DNA of 64,000 nt, taken from Thermoplasmata archaeon. Lineage in GTDB: Archaea; Thermoplasmatota; Thermoplasmata; RBG-16-68-12; SOIM01. This document shows positions 9,166 to 17,664 of this stretch, one piece after another. The translations under genes were made by a program, and so were the position numbers. The notes under the pieces were generated by a model, which worked only from the letters and a program-made list of their open reading frames with translations, did not search any database and was not told the DNA's origin. Location: positions 1-64,000 of the forward strand of contig JAGLME010000026.1 in the NCBI GenBank assembly GCA_023140195.1, read 5' to 3'. How positions within the stretch are numbered: position 1 is the first letter of the stretch; each line of letters starts with the position of its first letter.

Positions 9166-9775
9166 GCGCGTCCCGGTGTTGGATGAAGCCGTTCAGGACC
9201 TCCACGAACCTCAAACGGTCCTCCACGTCTATTATCACCTCTTCGGCCCTCTTGCCCATCACCATTGGAAAGCGCGTCGGTTCCTTGAGGATTATCTTGA
9301 CGAGTCCGAACTTGGAGGTGGTGACATACACTTTTCTGTATGTTATGGAGAACTTGACGCCCACCTTGCCCGGCTCGTCCGTGGTTTCCACCGATTCGAT
9401 GTCCTCTACGGGTATGGTCGTCTTGAAGTACCATCCCTGCCTGAGTACGAGTTTCTCCGGCGTCAGTGTGTGTGAGGTCAAGAAGGGCGAGATCGAGGAT
9501 ATTACCATGTAGACCCCGAGGATACCCAGGATGATCGCAGAGTAAAGCGGCTTGATGTCCAGGAAGAAGGAGGAGAGAAGCACTACAACCAGCATCACCA
9601 TGATGGTCTGGAGCACCAGTCTTTGAAGGAAGACGCCCTTTGAGTAGGAGAATTCAACCGATCTTGGAAGGTCCATCGGAGGACGGGGTTCCACTTCCAC
9701 CCGTACTTCCGGGGGTTCCAGCTCTTCGGTCTGCCCAGCCGGCATCTTCACCAAATGCGCCTTTCGTTTGACCAT
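9134..9775 (-). CDS. Membrane protein with PH-like (bPH2) domain
   Basis: The 213-aa protein has a charged N-terminus, two membrane segments (about residues 52-100) and then a compact beta-rich domain. That domain contains the pattern LTPEKLVLRQGWYFKTTIPV, then VEDIESVETTDE, which is typical of bacterial and archaeal PH-like membrane proteins (YdbS/bPH2 type). Such proteins sit at the cytoplasmic membrane; their molecular role is mostly unknown. The ATG at 9775 is 27 bases after a TATA-like box (9799-9806), so the mRNA is probably leaderless. It converges on nadE with a 32-base overlap and is divergent from the thioredoxin gene. I see no catalytic motif. Confidence 0.75.
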   Translation of the reverse strand: MVKRKAHLVKMPAGQTEELEPPEVRVEVEPRPPMDLPRSVEFSYSKGVFLQRLVLQTIMVMLVVVLLSSFFLDIKPLYSAIILGILGVYMVISSISPFLTSHTLTPEKLVLRQGWYFKTTIPVEDIESVETTDEPGKVGVKFSITYRKVYVTTSKFGLVKIILKEPTRFPMVMGKRAEEVIIDVEDRLRFVEVLNGFIQHRDAPILASPIQWS

Positions 9776-9913
9776 CTATTACCTTCTGAGATGCTCTACT
9801 ATATTTCCTTTTTCCGTTCCATGCGCAGAATGATAATGTCTGGCTGCCCCATGCCTAACAATTGCGAAATGTTAATAAGAGCCGTCCCCAATATTTCCCC
9901 CAAGAGAATTTCC

Positions 9914-10624
9914 ATGGCCACGATGAGAGAATGTCCTGTTTGCGGCATACGAGTCAAGTTGGAGAACCTCGAAGGTCATCTGAAGAAGGTCCATCCCAAT
10001 GTGAAGCTGGACAAGGCCCTGACCGAGGAGGACAGGACCGACATTAGAATCGCCAAGAAGAAGGAGAGGAAGACCTCCCAACCATTCGAAGCACACGAAC
10101 GCAGGCGTTGGGCGATTGCTGGTATTGTGGTCGTGGCTATCGTCTCCTTGCTCATCATTGCAATGATAGCGCTCCCTGAGAACGAGGAAAGCCCTACCAG
10201 TCTTTTGGACACGCCCGCGCCTCTTTTCAAGTACAATGATGTTGACAACGTCCCCTTCGATCTCAACGAACACATCGGGAACCGATTGATCCTCGTCGAG
10301 TTCTTCGCCACAGAGTGTTCCTGGTGCCTGAAAATGCACCCTAACCTCGAAGAGGTGTGGGCAGACTATGGGTATGGCGACGAGGTGGAGATCGTTTCCA
10401 TTTCCGGGAGTTCTGAAGATCTCCTCGAAGAAGTAAGGGCCTTCAGGGACGTCCACGGGGGGAACTGGACATTCATCAAGTCACCCGAATCACTGGCAGA
10501 GACGTACCTCGTCAGTGCCACTCCAACCACGTTTCTGATAGACAAGAATGGGATAATCAAGGAGGTCATGGTCGGGTACCAGACCGTTCAACAGTTGCAC
10601 GATACCATCGAACCGTATCTCTAG
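9914..10624 (+). CDS. Membrane-anchored thioredoxin-like protein with C2H2 zinc finger
   Basis: Predicted thiol-disulfide oxidoreductase of the TlpA/ResA type. The 236-aa protein starts with a C2H2-like finger (Cys7, Cys10, His22, His27) on the cytoplasmic side, then a basic linker and one membrane segment (66-87). A thioredoxin fold outside the membrane follows, with ECSWC (Cys135, Cys138) and the cis-Pro loop ATPTTFLIDKNG. The start is the ATG at 9914 with another ATG three codons later; an upstream TATA-like box is at 9871-9878. Longer frames overlap the divergent PH-like gene. The VKOR gene follows after 13 bases, so the two form an operon for making disulfides in exported proteins. A zinc finger on such a protein is unusual. 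Confidence 0.85.
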   Translation: MATMRECPVCGIRVKLENLEGHLKKVHPNVKLDKALTEEDRTDIRIAKKKERKTSQPFEAHERRRWAIAGIVVVAIVSLLIIAMIALPENEESPTSLLDTPAPLFKYNDVDNVPFDLNEHIGNRLILVEFFATECSWCLKMHPNLEEVWADYGYGDEVEIVSISGSSEDLLEEVRAFRDVHGGNWTFIKSPESLAETYLVSATPTTFLIDKNGIIKEVMVGYQTVQQLHDTIEPYL

Positions 10625-10637
10625 TGGAAGGGTAAGA

Positions 10638-11105
10638 ATGTTCGAATTCTTGACTCAAAGGAGGATTCACAGCGAAGCGAACATCTTGTTGTTCACCGTG
10701 ATCCTGTCCTTTCTCGGGATCTTCATTGCCGGCTATCTAGTCTACGATCATTACTATCCCGGTTCTCTGGCCTGTCCTGAGGATGCGATCATCGACTGCG
10801 GGGAGGTCACTCAAGGCGAATACAACAACATCTTCGGGATACCTCTTGCACATCTCGGCCTCATCGGGATGGTGCTCGTCTTCCTCTTCGCGGCTCTCAG
10901 GCTCAAGCATTGGAACAGAGATTACACCGAGAACTTCTTCGTGATCGTCCTCATACTCTCCTTCTTGGGAGCCCTCCTCTGCTGGTACCTCACCTATCTG
11001 GAGCTCTTTGTTATCCATAAGATCTGCATCTACTGCATCACCGAATTCGTCTTGATTACAATAATCTTCGGCGCTTGTCTCTACGGATTTATCAAAGGGG
11101 AGTAG
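10638..11105 (+). CDS. Vitamin K epoxide reductase (VKOR) family protein
   Basis: Membrane quinone-dependent oxidase that re-oxidises a thioredoxin-like partner and so drives disulfide formation, the counterpart of DsbB. The 155-aa protein has about four membrane helices. The loop cysteine pair is Cys46 and Cys54 in ACPEDAIIDCGEV, and the active CxxC is Cys130-Cys133 in KICIYCITE. The family signature YNNIFGIPLAHLG is present. It lies 13 bases after the thioredoxin-like gene with a purine-rich GGAAGGGTAAG before its ATG, so the electron path thioredoxin to VKOR to quinone is encoded in one operon. The next gene, orc1/cdc6, has its own ribosome binding site and probably its own promoter. Confidence 0.92.
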   Translation: MFEFLTQRRIHSEANILLFTVILSFLGIFIAGYLVYDHYYPGSLACPEDAIIDCGEVTQGEYNNIFGIPLAHLGLIGMVLVFLFAALRLKHWNRDYTENFFVIVLILSFLGALLCWYLTYLELFVIHKICIYCITEFVLITIIFGACLYGFIKGE

Positions 11106-11231
11106 CGTCACTTTTTCCGTCTAAGAAAACCTTTAGTATTGAGGTTGCTATACCCCAACTCCACTCGGGACAATCGGAAATTATCCGAGAAGAAGGCATC
11201 AATTCCTCGACGTTTAGAAAGGGGGAGGGGA

Positions 11232-12473
11232 ATGGAGAACAGCGTATTCGAGCCCTATCTGGAAAGGGAATCCGTGTTCAAGAAGGACAGGGACATCCTT
11301 AGGCCCTCATATATCCCAGAGAACCTGCCGCACAGGGAGAAACAGATAGACCAGATCGCATCCATTTTGGCCACCGCACTCCGCGGGGAGAGACCTTCCA
11401 ACATCCTGATCTTTGGTAAGACCGGGACAGGAAAGACGGCCGTCATCAAGTACATGGGGAACGAGATCTCCAAGGCGGACGAGAGGGAGAGGGTGAGCTT
11501 CCTTTACATGAACTGCGAGATAGTCGACACTCCTTATGCGATACTCCAGAACGTCGGCAACAGGTTCGTGCAGGACTTTGACGACCGGATCCCGTTCACG
11601 GGATGGTCGATCGAAAGGGTGTACAACATCCTCAGGGAGAAGATAGACGAGGAGAAGAGGGTGGTCATCGTCGTCCTCGATGAGATCGACAAGCTGGTGA
11701 CCAAGAGCGGTGACGATATCCTGTATCACCTGTCCAAGATAAACGACGATCTGAAGAAGACCAAGATAAGTCTGATAGGCATCTCAAACGATCTGAAGTT
11801 CACGGAGTTCCTGGACCCGAGGGTCAAGAGCAGGCTCAGCGACGAGAAGCTGGTCTTCCCGCCTTACAACGCCAACGAGTTGAGGGACATCCTGCAGCAG
11901 AGGTCCAAACTGGCCTTTGAGAACGGGGTCATCGATGACGGCGTCATTTCATTGTGCGCCGCATTGGCAGCTCAGGAGCACGGTGATGCCAGGAGAGCTC
12001 TCGACCTGCTGCGGGTGGCCGCGGAGCTGGTGGAAAGGTCCGGGAGCGATAAGATAACCGAGCATCATGTCAGAAAGGCGAAGAACAAGATAGAGCTGGA
12101 TTGCGTTCTGGAAGCAACAAGATCCCTGCCCACACAGTCCAAGCTGGTACTTCTCGGCATCATACTCAGCGAGGAAAGGAACGGCACCAGGCTCACGACA
12201 GGGGATGTCTTCTCCGCGTACAGGGAACTGGCAAGGAAGGCCGGGGTATCTAACCTCACCCAGAGAAGGGTCACCGACCTCATCTCCGAACTTGATATGC
12301 TGGGCCTCGTGAATGCCAGGGTGAAGTCCTTTGGCAGGGGCGGCAGGACCAAGGAGATCCAGTCGAGCGTCCCCATACTCGAGACAAAAAGGATACTTGA
12401 GAAGGACGAGGTCCTGAAAGGGATGAAGAACTACAGTCTGAAAAACCAGACCACCTTACTCGGCCTGAGGTGA
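11232..12473 (+). CDS. cdc6: Orc1/Cdc6 replication initiator
   Basis: AAA+ protein that binds archaeal origins and loads MCM helicase. The 413-aa protein carries Walker A GKTGTGKT (62-69), Walker B VVIVVLDEIDKL (near 145), a sensor region DDLKKTKISLIGISND, and the arginine-finger region DPRVKSRLSDEKL. A C-terminal winged helix for DNA binding follows (about 310-400). The ATG at 11232 directly follows a strong GGGGGAGGGG ribosome binding site, and the earlier in-frame start at 11139 is not supported. Archaeal origins often sit next to this gene, but the 126-base gap upstream shows no repeated ORB-like element that I can recognise. The 3' end overlaps the convergent signal peptidase gene by 18 bases. 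Confidence 0.96.
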   Translation: MENSVFEPYLERESVFKKDRDILRPSYIPENLPHREKQIDQIASILATALRGERPSNILIFGKTGTGKTAVIKYMGNEISKADERERVSFLYMNCEIVDTPYAILQNVGNRFVQDFDDRIPFTGWSIERVYNILREKIDEEKRVVIVVLDEIDKLVTKSGDDILYHLSKINDDLKKTKISLIGISNDLKFTEFLDPRVKSRLSDEKLVFPPYNANELRDILQQRSKLAFENGVIDDGVISLCAALAAQEHGDARRALDLLRVAAELVERSGSDKITEHHVRKAKNKIELDCVLEATRSLPTQSKLVLLGIILSEERNGTRLTTGDVFSAYRELARKAGVSNLTQRRVTDLISELDMLGLVNARVKSFGRGGRTKEIQSSVPILETKRILEKDEVLKGMKNYSLKNQTTLLGLR

Positions 12474-13574
12474 GTCGTCGATCCCCTCTTCTGGTTCTTC
12501 CTCTGAGGGTTCCTCTTCAACTTCTTCTTCAGTCTCTTCTTCATCTTCCTCGGAGGCTTCTTCCTCCTCTTTTCGTGCCTGTTCGACCAGTCCTTTGTTC
12601 TGTTTGTGCCTCTGGTAGAATCCAAGTATGACGTCCAAGGCGATAGGTACGGCAATGAGAACCACCAGCGCGATGATCAAGGATGTCCAGGCGTTGTCCG
12701 CCGCGCAACCTCTCTCACCGGGCGCCGAACACACGGTGCCCCATGGGATGTCACGGCTGACCGAGAGCTTTATGAGACCGAACCAGGGCAGTTCCCCCCG
12801 TGCCTTTCCGATGATCCAGTCGTGCTTTATCAGGCTGTTGTCCGGATGGTCGTTGTTATCTCCCATGGCGATGAATCCACCGTCGTTCCAGTCGTCATCG
12901 GTCTTGATGGCGTTCAACAGCGTACCGAGATTCAAGGTCACGTTGAAGTTGCGATGGGCAGAACTCAATCTGATTGTCAGGGGTGTGGTCAGGTTCCTCG
13001 GCTCGGTTGTGGGTGCGGATAGGAGCCACCAATTGACGCCGTACTCCCAATAGTCGCACTCCAGGCCGGGCACGTCGAAGCTGTTATTGGTCGTCGTGTT
13101 GAACTTGAGATATATCAGGGCTCTGTGGATGATCGGTTTGTCACCACCGCCTCCCTCATTGTAGATTATCACGTCCCCTGAGTCGCCGTACGTTGAGTGA
13201 CCTGAACACTCGCCGTGAACGTAGGCCTCAACCTCTTTGTGGGAATTGGTGGTCTGCACGATCACGAGGTCCCCGGTGTCTATGACCCCGACAGAGCTGG
13301 AAAAATCGTCATGCTGCATGCTGCTGCTCTCAACGACAACTATGGGCGGCCAAACCCCGGAATAAGCCCAGAGAGCCACGAAGACCAGGAAGACGACAAG
13401 TAACGCGATCCCAACATCCCTGAGGACCAGCAATGCCGACCTCATCCACTTCCTGCGCTTCGTGGGTTCAGCCTCTTCTTCCGATTCTTCGACCTCTCCC
13501 CCTTCCGGAGAGCTTACGTCGGTTGTTTCCATATCCTCGCTCTCGGCGAGTTCGTTATCCTCTTGCTCTTCCAT
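12456..13574 (-). CDS. Signal peptidase I, archaeal/ER (SEC11) type
   Basis: Membrane serine protease that removes signal peptides from exported proteins. The 372-aa protein has an acidic N-terminal cytoplasmic extension (1-40) and a membrane anchor (48-72). The nucleophile region VVVESSSMQH follows (Ser85). The general base is His in KPIIHRAL (His150), as in the ER/archaeal S26B group rather than the bacterial Lys. The later GDNND box lies near 240. About 85 residues with many Asn and Thr are inserted between the His and the GDNND boxes. A second membrane segment near 305-325 is followed by a long Glu-rich tail. The ATG at 13574 or GTG at 13583 could start it, with a TATA-like box at 13611-13619. 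Confidence 0.92.
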   Translation of the reverse strand: MEEQEDNELAESEDMETTDVSSPEGGEVEESEEEAEPTKRRKWMRSALLVLRDVGIALLVVFLVFVALWAYSGVWPPIVVVESSSMQHDDFSSSVGVIDTGDLVIVQTTNSHKEVEAYVHGECSGHSTYGDSGDVIIYNEGGGGDKPIIHRALIYLKFNTTTNNSFDVPGLECDYWEYGVNWWLLSAPTTEPRNLTTPLTIRLSSAHRNFNVTLNLGTLLNAIKTDDDWNDGGFIAMGDNNDHPDNSLIKHDWIIGKARGELPWFGLIKLSVSRDIPWGTVCSAPGERGCAADNAWTSLIIALVVLIAVPIALDVILGFYQRHKQNKGLVEQARKEEEEASEEDEEETEEEVEEEPSEEEPEEGIDDSPQAE

Positions 13575-13610
13575 CTGGACCACTGGGAGTCATGGAATAC
13601 TTTCCGTAGC

Positions 13611-13619
13611 GTATAAATA
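13611..13619 (-). promoter_or_regulatory. TATA-like box of the signal peptidase gene
   Basis: The minus strand reads TATTTATAC, about 30-40 bases before the candidate starts at 13583 (GTG) and 13574 (ATG). Confidence 0.5.
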
Positions 13620-13651
13620 ACTTCGTAAACTGGATTACCCAGAGCACCCAA

Positions 13652-15121
13652 CTAGAACTCCTTTATCCTGGCCCTTCCGGTCTGCAGGTTCACTATGGGC
13701 ACCATTGCTGGTATGGGGTCGATGTTCCTCATCTTCTGGTACGAGGTCTGCGTCTGCCACGCGGAAGAGTTGATGAGCATGACGCCCTTGTACTCGTCCA
13801 CCCCCACCCAGTGTACGTGCCCGGTGACGAAGATGTCAGGCACCGAGTCGATGATCAGGTAGTCCTCCTTCTCGGGAGCTATGGGCGTCTTGCCCCCATA
13901 GGTCGGCGCGACGTGTCTCTTGTTGAGCATCTCGATCATGGATGCCAACGGGTTCTCATAGGTTAGCGAGGGTACAGTGCTGATGAAGTTGTCTATCCCT
14001 TTCCCGTGATATATCAGGACCTCCACTCCGTGCAGGAGTACGGTGCTGGGGTTCCCCACGAAGGTGACATCCGAAGGAAGCAGCTTCTTTATGTTGTCGG
14101 GCAGCGCCGGTTGCGGTTCCGCCGGCCGGACGGCGTCGTGGTTCCCGGGCGATACGATGATTCTGATGTGGTCCGGCACCGCCTCCAACAGCCGAGCCAG
14201 TTCCTCGTACTGCTCATAGATATCGAGTATCAGAAGTTCCTCGTCCTGTCTTGGGTAGATGCCTATTCCGTCCACCATGTCCCCAGGTATCACCATGTAC
14301 TTGATGGATGATGAGATCTCATCGCCGTTGTTCAACCACTTCATGAACTTGTCCCACTTGTCCTGCATGAAGGCGTTGCTGCCGACGTGAATGTCCCCCA
14401 CGAAAGCGACCGATATGGGGTCGTCGCACCCCGAGAACCTCTTCTTGCCTGGTATGTCAGGTCTCAGGATTCTCTCGGCTATGATGAGGTCGTTGTTCTT
14501 TCCCGGCTTCCCGATCACCCCTATCACTTCGTCCGGAACCAGGTTGGATCCGCCCGTTGCAGTGTTGGGCACTAGCACGGTAGCGATATCACTGCCGTCC
14601 TCCACCTCGATCATCGTGTGTCCGCCCTTGGTGCTCCTGACGCTGTTGACGATGCATATGAACTTCATCTCGGACATCTTTCTCTTCGCCTTCGATATCT
14701 CGAGGCTGCCCCTCATCTCCCTCCTGTTCCGTACCATGTTGCCGAGCGTTTGGAACCTGTGTTTGAAGTATCTCTGAAAGTCCTTGATGGTCCCTTCGCA
14801 CGTGGAGTTCCCGGTGATGTCCTTTTTTATTTCAATCTCTGAATCAAAATCTTTCGCCTTTACTGCACTCATCTTCTTCGGCTCGGGAGGCCTGATCTCT
14901 TCGACCTTCTTGGAGACCCCGTACTCCTTTGCGACCTCCCTTACGATCGACTCGACCTTGAGCACATCCTCCATCGTCACCATGAATGTCCCGTCGTCCA
15001 AGTTGGAGAAGAATTGATCGGCGAAGTCCATCGGATCCTCCTGAGAAAGCATGTGTTCTATGGCCTCTGGCTCGACGAGGGTGCCCCTTTTGGTGAAGAG
15101 ATTCAAAAGACGATGCCTCAT
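13652..15121 (-). CDS. polB: DNA polymerase D small subunit DP1 (exonuclease subunit)
   Basis: Small subunit of the archaeal D-family replicative polymerase; it supplies Mre11-like 3'-5' proofreading and holds the large subunit. The 489-aa protein has an N-terminal helical region (1-90), an OB-fold (about 150-230) and a C-terminal calcineurin-like phosphoesterase domain. That domain shows metal motifs FVGDIHVGSN, PGDMVDGIG, VSPGNHDAV and VTGHVHW, which look intact for nuclease activity. Length matches shorter euryarchaeal DP1 proteins. The ATG at 15121 is about 28 bases from a TATA-like box (15145-15155) that may also serve the divergent UPF0201 gene. The large subunit DP2 is not in the window. 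Confidence 0.95.
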   Translation of the reverse strand: MRHRLLNLFTKRGTLVEPEAIEHMLSQEDPMDFADQFFSNLDDGTFMVTMEDVLKVESIVREVAKEYGVSKKVEEIRPPEPKKMSAVKAKDFDSEIEIKKDITGNSTCEGTIKDFQRYFKHRFQTLGNMVRNRREMRGSLEISKAKRKMSEMKFICIVNSVRSTKGGHTMIEVEDGSDIATVLVPNTATGGSNLVPDEVIGVIGKPGKNNDLIIAERILRPDIPGKKRFSGCDDPISVAFVGDIHVGSNAFMQDKWDKFMKWLNNGDEISSSIKYMVIPGDMVDGIGIYPRQDEELLILDIYEQYEELARLLEAVPDHIRIIVSPGNHDAVRPAEPQPALPDNIKKLLPSDVTFVGNPSTVLLHGVEVLIYHGKGIDNFISTVPSLTYENPLASMIEMLNKRHVAPTYGGKTPIAPEKEDYLIIDSVPDIFVTGHVHWVGVDEYKGVMLINSSAWQTQTSYQKMRNIDPIPAMVPIVNLQTGRARIKEF

Positions 15122-15144
15122 TCCAAACCATATTCTAAGTCGGC

Positions 15145-15155
15145 TACTATAAACT
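15145..15155. promoter_or_regulatory. Shared TATA-like element between DP1 and UPF0201 genes
   Basis: TACTATAAACT on the plus strand, AGTTTATAGTA on the minus strand. It is about 28 bases from the DP1 ATG in one direction. In the other it is about 50 bases from the GTG start of the UPF0201 gene, or 22 from an alternative TTG at 15172. No other TATA-like box is visible in the gap, so the two genes may share one core element. Confidence 0.5.
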
Positions 15156-15198
15156 TTGCTACCGCAAACTTTTGTATCGAGTCGCCTTTCCGAGATAC

Positions 15199-15570
15199 GT
15201 GTCCCGTGTTGTCGTCAGGACGATTTGCAAGCCCACCGAGAACCCCGATAAAGTGATGAGGAGCGTGTTGAACATCTTTCCCGATCTTCAGATCGAAGAG
15301 GTCGATGAAGAGGTCGTGGGAACCTCCGAATCGGTCGATAATCTCGAGGAGCTCCTGAGAAGACAGAAGATACGGTCCGCAGCAAGGGCCGTCCTTCGCA
15401 AGTCTGTCGAAGGCGACAAGCTCAGGTTCCGATTGAACAAGCAGGTCGCATTCGTCGGCAAGGTGAACTTCGCCGAGAGCTCCCCGTTGGGCGACATTGA
15501 GGTGACCATCGAGGATGACGATATCGAAGGGCTCATAGACAGGATCACGCCTCGACTGCAGGAGGGCTAG
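15199..15570 (+). CDS. UPF0201 (COG1931) family protein
   Basis: Small conserved archaeal protein, 123 aa. It resembles the UPF0201 family in the start pattern SRVVVRTICKPTENPDKV, the central LLRRQKIRSAARAVL and the closing RLNKQVAFVGKVNF...SPLGDIEVTI. The biochemical role is not known; the family is archaeal and often lies near nucleic-acid or nucleotide genes. I place the start at GTG 15199 because it gives the family-like N-terminus; a TTG at 15172 is the alternative. The next gene begins one base after its stop, so the two are co-transcribed. It is divergent from the DP1 gene. Confidence 0.85.
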   Translation: MSRVVVRTICKPTENPDKVMRSVLNIFPDLQIEEVDEEVVGTSESVDNLEELLRRQKIRSAARAVLRKSVEGDKLRFRLNKQVAFVGKVNFAESSPLGDIEVTIEDDDIEGLIDRITPRLQEG

Positions 15571-15571
15571 A

Positions 15572-16333
15572 ATGATCTCGGTCTCTTCTTACGCTGCGCT
15601 CTCACCCATGACCCTCGAGGATGCCTTCAAGCTCATATCCAGGGACTTCGACGGCTGGGAGATCGTGGGGGAAGGGGTGCACACCATTACGGACATCCTC
15701 CCGGAGCTTGAGAGGCTCATCCCGTCCTACGACCTCCAGCTGTCCCTCCACGCGCCTTTCTCGGATGTGAACATCGGTTCGTTCAACTCGAGGATACGGG
15801 AAGAGGCCGTGAGACAGGTGATCGAGGCCATCCATGTCGCCGATGGTGTGGGAATGAAGACGGCCACCGTCCATCCGGGGTTCTTTTCTCCTCTCAGCTT
15901 CTCCAGTCCAAAGAAGGTCTTGGACATCACCCGAGAATCCATACGGCTGATCGATTCCAGCATTCAGGGACTGGGGATGAAGGTCGGAGTGGAGAACATG
16001 CCAGATATGGTCGTCACCACCTGTCATAAGGTCCAGGACCTGCTCTACGTGACCGAGGGTACCGACATAGGAATATGCTTTGACGTTGGTCATGCAAATA
16101 CCACCGGCCAAACCGAGAACTTCCTTCAATGCTCGGACAGGTTCGTCAACGTTCATCTCCACGACAACGACGGTGGGAGCGATCCCCACATGCCTATGGG
16201 CGCCGGTACGGTCGATTTTGAATCCATCATCGGAGAACTCTCGGGCTACACAGGGACCTTCGTGCTTGAATCAAGATCCTATGAGGATGCCCTTGCAGGA
16301 AAGGCGTATCTGGAGAAGCTTCTCGCTAGATGA
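15572..16333 (+). CDS. Sugar phosphate isomerase/epimerase-like TIM barrel
   Basis: The 253-aa protein belongs to the xylose isomerase-like/AP endonuclease family 2 barrel group. Metal-ligand type motifs are visible in order: LSLHAPFSD (His near 58), ATVHPGFF (His near 99), VGVENMPD (Glu near 144), CFDVGHAN (Asp and His near 176-180), NVHLHDND (near 200), and a late LESRS. The substrate cannot be read from sequence: it could be a sugar epimerase/isomerase or an endonuclease IV-like enzyme. It starts one base after the UPF0201 stop and is translationally coupled to it. Its 3' end overlaps the convergent CPBP gene by 8 bases. Confidence 0.85.
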   Translation: MISVSSYAALSPMTLEDAFKLISRDFDGWEIVGEGVHTITDILPELERLIPSYDLQLSLHAPFSDVNIGSFNSRIREEAVRQVIEAIHVADGVGMKTATVHPGFFSPLSFSSPKKVLDITRESIRLIDSSIQGLGMKVGVENMPDMVVTTCHKVQDLLYVTEGTDIGICFDVGHANTTGQTENFLQCSDRFVNVHLHDNDGGSDPHMPMGAGTVDFESIIGELSGYTGTFVLESRSYEDALAGKAYLEKLLAR

Positions 16334-17642
16334 TGTGGCCGCACCTGAGGCACTGGAAGAGTCCATCTTTGTACGTCGCCGCTCTCCAGCCGCAACTCGG
16401 ACAAGTGTATTCCCTCTGAGGTGCCTGCTGCTGCATCTGGATTTGTGTCCCCGGTTGCCCTTGACCTGCTTCCAGTGTCCTGGCGGTCGACTGGGCGGTC
16501 CGGAACCACTTCATCATGAACGTCACCGTCAGCACCAATCCCACGAAAGCTACGAAGAGGGTGAAGAGCGCCCCCAACGTAAGAACCGGCAAGTTCCCAG
16601 TGACCGATGCCAGGTAGTTCAGCGCGATGTTGTAGTTCCAGATGAAGTGGAACATGATGGAGGCGATTAACCCCTTTTTCAGGAAGAGGTATCCGAGTAT
16701 CAGACCCCCCACGAACAGGGGAGGGAAGACCCACGGACCGCCGCTAAAGGTGTGAGCCGCGCCGAACATTATTGCAGAGAACAGGAGGAAGGTCAGTTCA
16801 AGTGCTCCAAGTTCGAAACCTCCGCCGATGAAGTATCTCAACGGGCGTCTCACCCTCCTCTTCCTGACCAGCGCAATCACGAAGAGAGGCACGCCGATCA
16901 ACAGGGTCCTTGATATCAGTTCCTCCCAGACCGCGGCACTGGATACCAGAGAAAGGAAGAACCAGGGCGGACCTATCTCGGTCTCTGAGGGCAAAACCCC
17001 TTCCCCGAACAGAATCAGGACGACGAGGTTGTATCCCACGTTGAAGAATATTCCGAAGGCGAAGAGCTGTCCGATCCTCAGCAACGTGCTCTTGGACCTG
17101 ACCGAGAACCAGCCTTGTACGAGAGCCTTCTTGAAGTCGGCCATCACGACCGGCATGTCCTTGTAGAACAGCCAGAAGAAGCACGATGAGATGACCACCA
17201 CCACGAAGCTGTAGTAAATGAAGAACGGAACGCCTCCGAACGGTTCCAGTATGGGTATCGGGGCCGGTGTGATTATGAGAAGCGCCATCTTGCAGTCGGC
17301 ACACGTATCTCCCAGTATCCCGGGTATTATCTCCGAAAGACCTCCCCACAAGAGCCCCACGTAGACAAGCATAGCGGTCAGAAAGAAACCGAAGTACAGG
17401 ATCAGGAAGCCCGTGAATATCCTCCCGAGATCGTCACCCGACTTGGTGGGCGCAGTATACTGGTAGATGACCGGACCTGTCGGTGTGAGCCGCAGTCCGC
17501 AGTAAGAGCAGAAAGAACCCCTTATGAGATGACCGCACCTCGGGCAACGCGTTTCAACCCGGGGAGCCGGAGCCTTGGCGGGAGCGCCGCAACTGGGACA
17601 AAAAGCTCCCTCGAACTCAACTCCACATGTGGTACAATACAT
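16326..17642 (-). CDS. CPBP-family intramembrane protease with three zinc ribbons
   Basis: Predicted integral membrane metalloprotease of the CPBP (CAAX protease/Rce1-like) family. The 438-aa protein begins with two zinc ribbons, MYCTTCGVEFEGAFCPSCG and CPRCGHLIRGSFCSYCG. It then has about eight membrane helices containing the protease motifs WEELISRTLL (EExxxR), FGAAHTF and FHFIWNYN. A third zinc ribbon closes the protein (CPSCGWRAA...CLRCG). The start at ATG 17642 lies 27 bases after a TATA-like box, so the protein should start directly in its first zinc ribbon; longer frames read through the promoter. Possible roles are processing of prenylated or membrane proteins. Ribbons at both ends are unusual and suggest regulated assembly or a cytoplasmic partner. 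Confidence 0.85.
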   Translation of the reverse strand: MYCTTCGVEFEGAFCPSCGAPAKAPAPRVETRCPRCGHLIRGSFCSYCGLRLTPTGPVIYQYTAPTKSGDDLGRIFTGFLILYFGFFLTAMLVYVGLLWGGLSEIIPGILGDTCADCKMALLIITPAPIPILEPFGGVPFFIYYSFVVVVISSCFFWLFYKDMPVVMADFKKALVQGWFSVRSKSTLLRIGQLFAFGIFFNVGYNLVVLILFGEGVLPSETEIGPPWFFLSLVSSAAVWEELISRTLLIGVPLFVIALVRKRRVRRPLRYFIGGGFELGALELTFLLFSAIMFGAAHTFSGGPWVFPPLFVGGLILGYLFLKKGLIASIMFHFIWNYNIALNYLASVTGNLPVLTLGALFTLFVAFVGLVLTVTFMMKWFRTAQSTARTLEAGQGQPGTQIQMQQQAPQREYTCPSCGWRAATYKDGLFQCLRCGHII

Positions 17643-17664
17643 CCGGTTTACGATAGTTGGTGGC

